A DNA stretch of 11,487 bases from Treponema sp. GTDB lineage: Bacteria; Spirochaetota; Spirochaetia; Treponematales; Treponemataceae. Below, one piece after another: positions 7,707 through 11,487 of the stretch. The stretch spans positions 1 to 11,487 of the forward strand of contig JAILNT010000132.1 of the NCBI GenBank assembly GCA_024691265.1, written 5' to 3'. Made by a program: the position numbers and the translations under genes. The notes below the pieces were generated by a model. It had not been told where the DNA came from, ran no database searches, and worked only from the letters and a program-made list of their open reading frames with translations. How positions within the stretch are numbered: position 1 is the stretch's first letter; each line of letters starts with the position of its first letter.

Positions 7707-8349
7707 GAGAGTATAAAGTTATTGCAAAAAGAATTATTGGGAAAATAACAATAAGGAATGATAAAGGTGAATATATATACTCGTCTTTCTTAGTATCTTC
7801 TGTTTTGTTATTCTGATTTTCCCATATTTCAATAAGCCTTGTATCTATAGATTCTATAACATGCCCTAATTTAAAAGATATTTTCTTTTCGGTAAGAGTT
7901 CCGAATGTATAGAACATACTGTTCATGAAAAGACCTATTTTTCCAGGTAATTTCATTTTTGTTGATATTGCAAATTGAGAAAGGAAAACCATACCAGCAA
8001 GGATAAAGCCTTTTCTGAGTCCTGAGTCTATAGCTCCGTATGTTAAAGGAAATCTATTGAAAAGATATATAGGATTTCCATTTATTGAAGTTACTATTTT
8101 CCCATTTGGAGAAAAAACTGCAAAAAAGCTTATTCCCAAAATCATTATTATAGATGGGAGGATTCTTACTTTTCCTCTTTTTAACAGTGTTAGAAACATA
8201 AATGCTATAAGTTCATAAAAAATAAAATCTAAACGCTGTAGGAATAAAAATGATGGAAAACAAAGTAAGCTGCAAATAAAAAGCAGATTTGGATTTATTT
8301 TTTCAAAAAAAGAAGTTGTATGTTTTGCTACAAATTTAGGCAATCTCAT
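7693..8349 (-). CDS. Putative EcfT/CbiQ-like membrane protein
   Basis: This 218-residue membrane protein has hydrophobic segments near residues 21-37, 42-56, 64-80, 113-130 and 196-212. The architecture resembles EcfT/CbiQ transmembrane subunits of ECF importers: an N-terminal membrane bundle, a glycine segment YGAIDSGLRKG (104-114), then LPGKIGLFMNSMFYTFG (134-150), which fits the EcfT pattern of LPxxxxLxxxxxxRFxP, and an amphipathic stretch (159-178). The Ala-Arg-Gly coupling motifs that dock the ATPases are not recognisable, so this is a divergent or adapted member. The ATG at 8349 has AAGGTG upstream and overlaps the Gx transporter gene by 14 nt; its stop overlaps hrpB by 14 nt. No ECF ATPase gene lies nearby. 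I am sure of a membrane protein and only moderately sure of the EcfT resemblance. Confidence 0.6.
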   Translation of the reverse strand: MRLPKFVAKHTTSFFEKINPNLLFICSLLCFPSFLFLQRLDFIFYELIAFMFLTLLKRGKVRILPSIIMILGISFFAVFSPNGKIVTSINGNPIYLFNRFPLTYGAIDSGLRKGFILAGMVFLSQFAISTKMKLPGKIGLFMNSMFYTFGTLTEKKISFKLGHVIESIDTRLIEIWENQNNKTEDTKKDEYIYSPLSFLIVIFPIILFAITLYSHVVS

Positions 8350-8854
8350 TTTTCACCTTCTTGAACCAAATAGATTTCTCTATGAATAGATTTGTAAATA
8401 TTCCTAATGCACAACCTGTAATACAAGCTGAGATAAGAAGCACTGGTGCTATATATTTTGTATTTTCTCCGAATAGTATGAAATAAGAAAGTAAAAGCTG
8501 TACAGCATTATTTGCAAGTGCTCCTGCAAGGCTTAAACCTATGTTAGATATATATTTTCCTTTTTTGAAAAGATAAAAAACTGCAATCATGGCAATAGAA
8601 CTTGCAAGAGAACCTCCTGCGGAGAATACAAAAATATATGAAAAGAAAGTTCCTGATATAAAGCCCTGTCCTAATATTTTCAAGACAGAAAGAAATAATG
8701 TTTCTTTTGGAGTTAAAAGATAAAGTGAAATTAGTATTGGTAAGTTTGCAAGTCCGAGTCTAAGAAATGGTAGAGGTTTAGGTATTGCATATTCTATGGC
8801 AGATAAGAAAAGACATAAAGCTGCCAGAAATGATATAAGTCTGTTCTTGTTCAT
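8336..8854 (-). CDS. Gx transporter / heptaprenyl diphosphate synthase component I family protein
   Basis: This membrane protein belongs to the Pfam family long named heptaprenyl diphosphate synthase component I and now usually called Gx transporter, which resembles the S components of ECF importers. The substrate is not known. The N-terminal hallmark AIEYAIPKPLPFLRLGLANLP is complete (residues 20-40 from the start used here), followed by SVLKILGQGFISGTFFS and SAGGSLAS and five to six hydrophobic segments. I take the ATG at 8854 (172 residues) because it matches the usual N-terminus and lies 8 nt behind an extended -10 element. An ATG at 8872 would add six residues (MIECLI) overlapping that element. 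It leads an operon with the EcfT-like gene and hrpB. Pairing an S-like and a T-like subunit suggests a transporter that borrows ATPases encoded elsewhere. Confidence 0.85.
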   Translation of the reverse strand: MNKNRLISFLAALCLFLSAIEYAIPKPLPFLRLGLANLPILISLYLLTPKETLFLSVLKILGQGFISGTFFSYIFVFSAGGSLASSIAMIAVFYLFKKGKYISNIGLSLAGALANNAVQLLLSYFILFGENTKYIAPVLLISACITGCALGIFTNLFIEKSIWFKKVKNEIA

Positions 8855-8862
8855 AATCAAAC

Positions 8863-8871
8863 ATTCTATCA
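8863..8871 (-). promoter_or_regulatory. Candidate extended -10 promoter of the Gx transporter operon
   Basis: On the minus strand, TGA followed by TAGAAT (5/6 match to TATAAT) forms an extended -10 element at 8871-8863. It ends 8 nt before the ATG at 8854. No -35 match is convincing. Transcription would begin at or just before the start codon. Confidence 0.35.
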
Positions 8872-8929
8872 TAAAACGCTATATTAATTCTTCATTGATA
8901 ACGTTTTATTATGATTTTCAAAATGAAAA

Positions 8930-8959
8930 TATACCAAGAGTAAAAAAACTCCTGGTATA
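8930..8959 (-). terminator. Intrinsic terminator of the arginase gene
   Basis: A 12-bp stem (8930-8941 with 8948-8959, one G-U pair on the minus strand) closes a 6-nt loop, starting 11 nt after the arginase stop. On the minus strand it is followed by ATTTTCATTTT, a moderately U-rich tail. On the plus strand it is followed by a run of seven T at 8963-8969, so it could also terminate from the other direction, although no plus-strand gene ends here. Confidence 0.8.
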
Positions 8960-8970
8960 CTATTTTTTTC

Positions 8971-9879
8971 TTAGTAAAGAGTCTTTCCTAAAAGACGAGC
9001 TGCAAGTTCAACAGCCATCTGTGCTGTCTGATTTCTTATGTCAAGAACAGGATTTACTTCTACAATTTCAGCAGAATGAACCATACCTGTTTGAGCCATT
9101 TCTTCCATAAGAAGAAGGGCTTCACGATAATTTAAGCCACCTGGAACTGCAACACCTGTACCTGGTGCAAACATAGGGTCTATAGAGTCCATATCAAAGC
9201 TGATATGAACAACATCAACACGGCTCTTAAAGAATGTAACAACCTTCTTCAATATAGCAGAGAAACCTTGTCTATCTATGTCACTCATAGTAAAGGCTGT
9301 AACACCTGCCTGCTTCATAAGAACTTTTTCACCAGGGTCTAAATCACGTAAGCCTACGTAACAGATATTTTCAGGGTCGATTTTTCTTCCTTCAAAATAA
9401 AGGTTTGTAAGTTCTGGAAGTCCATAGCCTGCACTGGCACTTACACATTCTCCATGAATGTTTCCAGAAGGAGTTGTTTCTGTTGTATTAAAATCTCCGT
9501 GAGCATCAACATAAAGCATACCGAATTTTACATCTTGCTTTTTATATGCTGCTGCAAGTCCTGCTAATGTTCCAAGTACAATTGAATGGTCTCCACCAAG
9601 AATTAAAGGGAATTCACTTGCAGATGCAGCTTTTTCTACTTCGACAGCTAACTGTTCATTTGCTTTTACAATAGGTTTTAGATATTTTGCTTTAGGATTT
9701 CCAACTTCCTCAAATTCCTGAGGTGCACTTTGAATTGGTGATACTGTGCGAACAATGTGATGTCCTAAATCTTCCAAAGTTTGGCGAAGTCCTGCCAAAC
9801 GAATTGCTGATGGTCCCATATCGGAACCATGGCGGCTTGCTCCATAGTCAAGAGGCATTTCTATAATGTGTATATTCAT
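8971..9879 (-). CDS. rocF: Arginase
   Basis: The cytoplasmic Mn-dependent enzyme hydrolyses L-arginine to ornithine and urea. From the ATG at 9879 it has 302 residues, the usual arginase length. The metal ligands are all present: GGDHS (H98), DAHGD (D125, H127, D129) and SFDMDSIDP (D229, D231). The substrate loop SGNIHGE (138-144) and the C-terminal EVNPVLDIRNQTA (274-286) are also typical. An in-frame ATG at 9933 would add 18 residues outside the conserved fold, so I reject it. No Shine-Dalgarno precedes 9879, but a promoter ends 7 nt upstream. Sampled 60-nt stretches have visibly more G+C than hrpB (28/60 and 25/60 against 15/60 and 20/60), which may reflect high expression or foreign origin. 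It is a single-gene unit with its own terminator. Agmatinase or formiminoglutamase are less likely alternatives. Confidence 0.92.
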   Translation of the reverse strand: MNIHIIEMPLDYGASRHGSDMGPSAIRLAGLRQTLEDLGHHIVRTVSPIQSAPQEFEEVGNPKAKYLKPIVKANEQLAVEVEKAASASEFPLILGGDHSIVLGTLAGLAAAYKKQDVKFGMLYVDAHGDFNTTETTPSGNIHGECVSASAGYGLPELTNLYFEGRKIDPENICYVGLRDLDPGEKVLMKQAGVTAFTMSDIDRQGFSAILKKVVTFFKSRVDVVHISFDMDSIDPMFAPGTGVAVPGGLNYREALLLMEEMAQTGMVHSAEIVEVNPVLDIRNQTAQMAVELAARLLGKTLY

Positions 9880-9886
9880 GGCGGTT

Positions 9887-9915
9887 ATTTTAGTTATTTT
9901 GACTTTTGTAGGCAA
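9887..9915 (-). promoter_or_regulatory. Candidate promoter of the arginase gene
   Basis: On the minus strand TTGCCT (9915-9910, 4/6), a 17-nt spacer and TAAAAT (9892-9887, 5/6) end exactly 7 nt before the ATG at 9879. The geometry is identical to that of the CotH promoter. It implies transcription starting at the AUG. The nearest DnaA-type box begins 8 nt upstream of the -35 box, so DnaA could influence this promoter. Confidence 0.45.
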
Positions 9916-9923
9916 GTAAAAAG

Positions 9924-10102
9924 TTTTCCACATAAATATTGTGTAAAAGTGTTTAGAAAATGTGGATAAATTTGTGGATAACTTGCTAAAAACTTATAAT
10001 ATTCGGTGGAAAGAAATTTTGACGAAATTTTATTTTCTTTTATATTAAAAAAATACATATCCTAAAAAAGCTAGCATGTAAATATAATTGAAATGTGGAT
10101 AA
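9924..10102. promoter_or_regulatory. DnaA-box cluster in an AT-rich intergenic region
   Basis: Three perfect DnaA boxes (TTATCCACA, read on the minus strand) lie at 9961-9969, 9973-9981 and 10094-10102. TTTTCCACA, with one mismatch, lies on the plus strand at 9924-9932. The middle pair is spaced 12 bp. Between the second pair and the last box lies a very AT-rich stretch with an 11-bp-period repeat (GAAATTTT at 10013-10020 and 10024-10031), suitable for unwinding. The 255-nt gap between arginase and TetR holds no gene. This is either a replication origin or a DnaA-binding regulatory or titration site. No dnaA or dnaN gene is in the window and flanking genes do not diverge, so origin status is unproven. 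Confidence 0.75.
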
Positions 10103-10134
10103 CTTGGGGAAAATTTGTTAAAAATACGTGTGCA

Positions 10135-10794
10135 TTACTTATTATTGGCAAGAGTTAAGAAACTCTTTATCAATAATACCGTATTTTCTATAAAAAAATC
10201 GTCTTTAGAGGGGGTATCAAATAAAGCTCCGGGGCTTGTCATTATAATTTCTTTTCTCTTCATCAAGTACAAATCAAGATTGCTTTTTATTATAGATGCT
10301 ATAAAATTGGAAAATATATCTAATTGTCCAAGTGTGAGAGATGGTAACCATTCATAAGAAATGATAGTCCTTAATAAATTAGATGCCTGAGTTTTTAATC
10401 TTTGGTATTGAGATTTTTCTATTGCTGCTGCCTCTATAGAAAAATATTTTTCTGATTCAAGAAAGGTATATATTTGAAATAAAGGTTCTTTTTCATATGA
10501 ATAAAAATAATCTGTTACAGCTTCTGAAAGTAAAGCTTTTACACTTTCCTTTTCTTTTGCTGACTTTTGCAAAGCAGAACCAAAAAATACAACAGAGTGT
10601 AAATAATCATCACAGTATTTTCTTGTTTCTTCAAGCATGGTTTCTCTGCTTGAAAAATAGTTATATAAAGAGGCTTTTTTTATTTGAAGATTATCTGCAA
10701 TATCGGCAAGGGAAGCACTTCCACTTCCCTTTTCAAATGCAGCTTGTAATACTGTGAGGATAATTTTCTCTTTTGTAATTTTGCTTGATGTCAT
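10135..10794 (-). CDS. TetR/AcrR family transcriptional regulator
   Basis: This 219-residue DNA-binding protein has a typical TetR N-terminal helix-turn-helix (SLADIADNLQIKKASLYNYF, 28-47, followed by SSRETML). A divergent, mostly helical ligand-binding or dimerisation domain follows, and its ligand cannot be predicted. The ATG at 10794 shares its A with the TAA stop of the upstream SMC-like gene (TAATG), and AGGA lies 9 nt upstream, so translation is coupled and both belong to one operon. It would most simply regulate that operon. TetR proteins can also bind the chromosome widely (SlmA is a known example), which would fit an operon with an SMC-like ATPase, but this is speculation. I see no clear terminator after its stop; the DnaA-box region begins 33 nt downstream. 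Confidence 0.9.
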   Translation of the reverse strand: MTSSKITKEKIILTVLQAAFEKGSGSASLADIADNLQIKKASLYNYFSSRETMLEETRKYCDDYLHSVVFFGSALQKSAKEKESVKALLSEAVTDYFYSYEKEPLFQIYTFLESEKYFSIEAAAIEKSQYQRLKTQASNLLRTIISYEWLPSLTLGQLDIFSNFIASIIKSNLDLYLMKRKEIIMTSPGALFDTPSKDDFFIENTVLLIKSFLTLANNK

Positions 10795-11487
10795 TAGCTT
10801 GCGTCCTGCATTTTCTCTTTATATGTTTCTATACTCATTCCTAAAAGTCTTGAGTCTTTAGTATTCTTGTTTTCTGTCATATGAACGGAGGAAATATAAT
10901 CCTCTACAATGTTGATTTTGTCTAGAGGTGTTACAACTATTAATTGCAAATCTAGCTGCTTGAAAAGCCTCATTGCATATTCAGAGTTATAAGCATCACT
11001 TTTACTAAAAGCTTCATCTACAATGACAAATCGGAATGAAGATGAAGAAGACGAATTTATACCGAATTGATATGCTATAGCAGATGCTAAAATAGTATAG
11101 GTAAGCTTTGCTTTTTCGCCTCCTGAAAGACTTGCACTATCGCTATAGTATTGTTTTTGGCTATTATCATTTGCATAATTTTCTACAGCAGCAAAAGTGA
11201 ACCAGTTCCTTATATCCAAAACAAAATTTCTATTAACTTCATTTGAAGAAAGATAATCTAATAAATCTTTTATTTTGTTGAATATTTCATTTTCATACTT
11301 TGCATCTTGCATTTCCATTTTTATAAGGTCAGGTATTGCATCTTTTAGCTTTAATTTGAATTCCCTGATTCTTACATCATTAGAATCTTTTACTATAAGT
11401 TGTAAATGAGTATCTGGATTATGCTCATAGATAATAGATTTCAAGCTATTATTCAAATTATTTATGGCACTTCTTATTTCTTGATGA
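10794..11487 (-). CDS. jetC: C-terminal part of JetC/MksB-type SMC-like ATPase (partial)
   Basis: This is the C-terminal 230 residues of a MukB-like ATPase of the Wadjet (JetABCD/EptABCD) or MksBEF family. Such complexes extrude DNA loops and, in Wadjet, trigger plasmid cleavage. The frame is open to the right edge, so the 5' part is missing; the TTG at 11456 is internal. Numbered from the edge, visible features are the approach motif DIRNWFTFAA (91-100), the ABC signature SLSGGEKAKLTYTILASAIAYQFG (119-142), Walker B FVIVDEAFSKSD (153-164), and LQLIVVTPLDK (180-190) with VEDYISSVH and DSRLLGMSIETY, all typical of the JetC C-terminus. A six-serine run (145-150) lies just before Walker B. JetA and JetB would be expected beyond the right edge. 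Directly downstream lies a TetR gene rather than jetD. Confidence 0.82.
   Translation of the reverse strand, partial: HQEIRSAINNLNNSLKSIIYEHNPDTHLQLIVKDSNDVRIREFKLKLKDAIPDLIKMEMQDAKYENEIFNKIKDLLDYLSSNEVNRNFVLDIRNWFTFAAVENYANDNSQKQYYSDSASLSGGEKAKLTYTILASAIAYQFGINSSSSSSFRFVIVDEAFSKSDAYNSEYAMRLFKQLDLQLIVVTPLDKINIVEDYISSVHMTENKNTKDSRLLGMSIETYKEKMQDAS

Noticed and set aside
9880..9933. Arginase start at the upstream ATG 9933
   Set aside because: The extra 18 residues lie outside the arginase fold, would contain the likely promoter, and have no ribosome-binding site. The ATG at 9879 gives the normal length.
10058..10080. Terminator after the TetR gene near GCTAGC followed by T residues on the minus strand
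   Set aside because: The GCTAGC is a short palindrome with no loop, so no stable hairpin can form. It lies about 60 nt past the stop.
1..11487. tRNA, rRNA, CRISPR array or insertion sequence
   Set aside because: I saw no G+C-rich RNA-like stretches, no regularly spaced direct repeats and no transposase motifs. The only long repeat is the fold-back at the left edge.

Overview
The window is AT-rich (roughly one third G+C by eye) and bacterial. It carries eleven gene loci, nine of them intact within the window. The gene set (HrpB-type DEAH helicase, Gx transporter, VTC/CotH/DUF4956 trio, MukB-like ATPase) and base composition resemble a host-associated spirochaete of the Treponema type. That is an impression from protein families and cannot be settled without a search; a low-GC Firmicute is the alternative, though HrpB argues against it.

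Left end (1-1891, minus strand): the remnant of a FecCD/BtuCD-type iron, haem or cobalamin importer. The permease gene is interrupted by one in-frame TAA. The ATPase gene runs into a perfect 125-bp inverted repeat with a 29-nt loop at the window edge. The repeat duplicates the ATPase 3' end in reverse and may be an assembly or amplification fold-back.

Phosphate-chemistry block (2066-5367): a low-molecular-weight tyrosine phosphatase (plus strand) converges on a DUF4956 membrane protein and a VTC-fold protein (minus strand). These diverge from a secreted or membrane-anchored CotH-type kinase (plus strand). VTC, DUF4956 and CotH together look like a module of unknown purpose.

Helicase/transport block (5364-8872, minus strand): a Gx transporter (S-component-like), an EcfT-like membrane protein and hrpB form an operon in which both junctions overlap by exactly 14 nt.

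Right end (8930-11487, minus strand): an arginase gene with a clear terminator; an intergenic region with three perfect DnaA boxes and one near-perfect box; a TetR regulator; and the 3' end of a JetC/MksB-type SMC-like ATPase that runs off the window. TetR and the ATPase overlap in a TAATG junction. TetR occupies the place where the Wadjet nuclease JetD often lies.

A pattern running across the window is that several transcription-unit-leading genes (phosphatase, CotH, Gx transporter, arginase) have a -10-like hexamer ending 7-8 nt before the ATG. Three of the four also lack a Shine-Dalgarno sequence, whereas most internal genes have a clear one. This suggests leaderless mRNAs.
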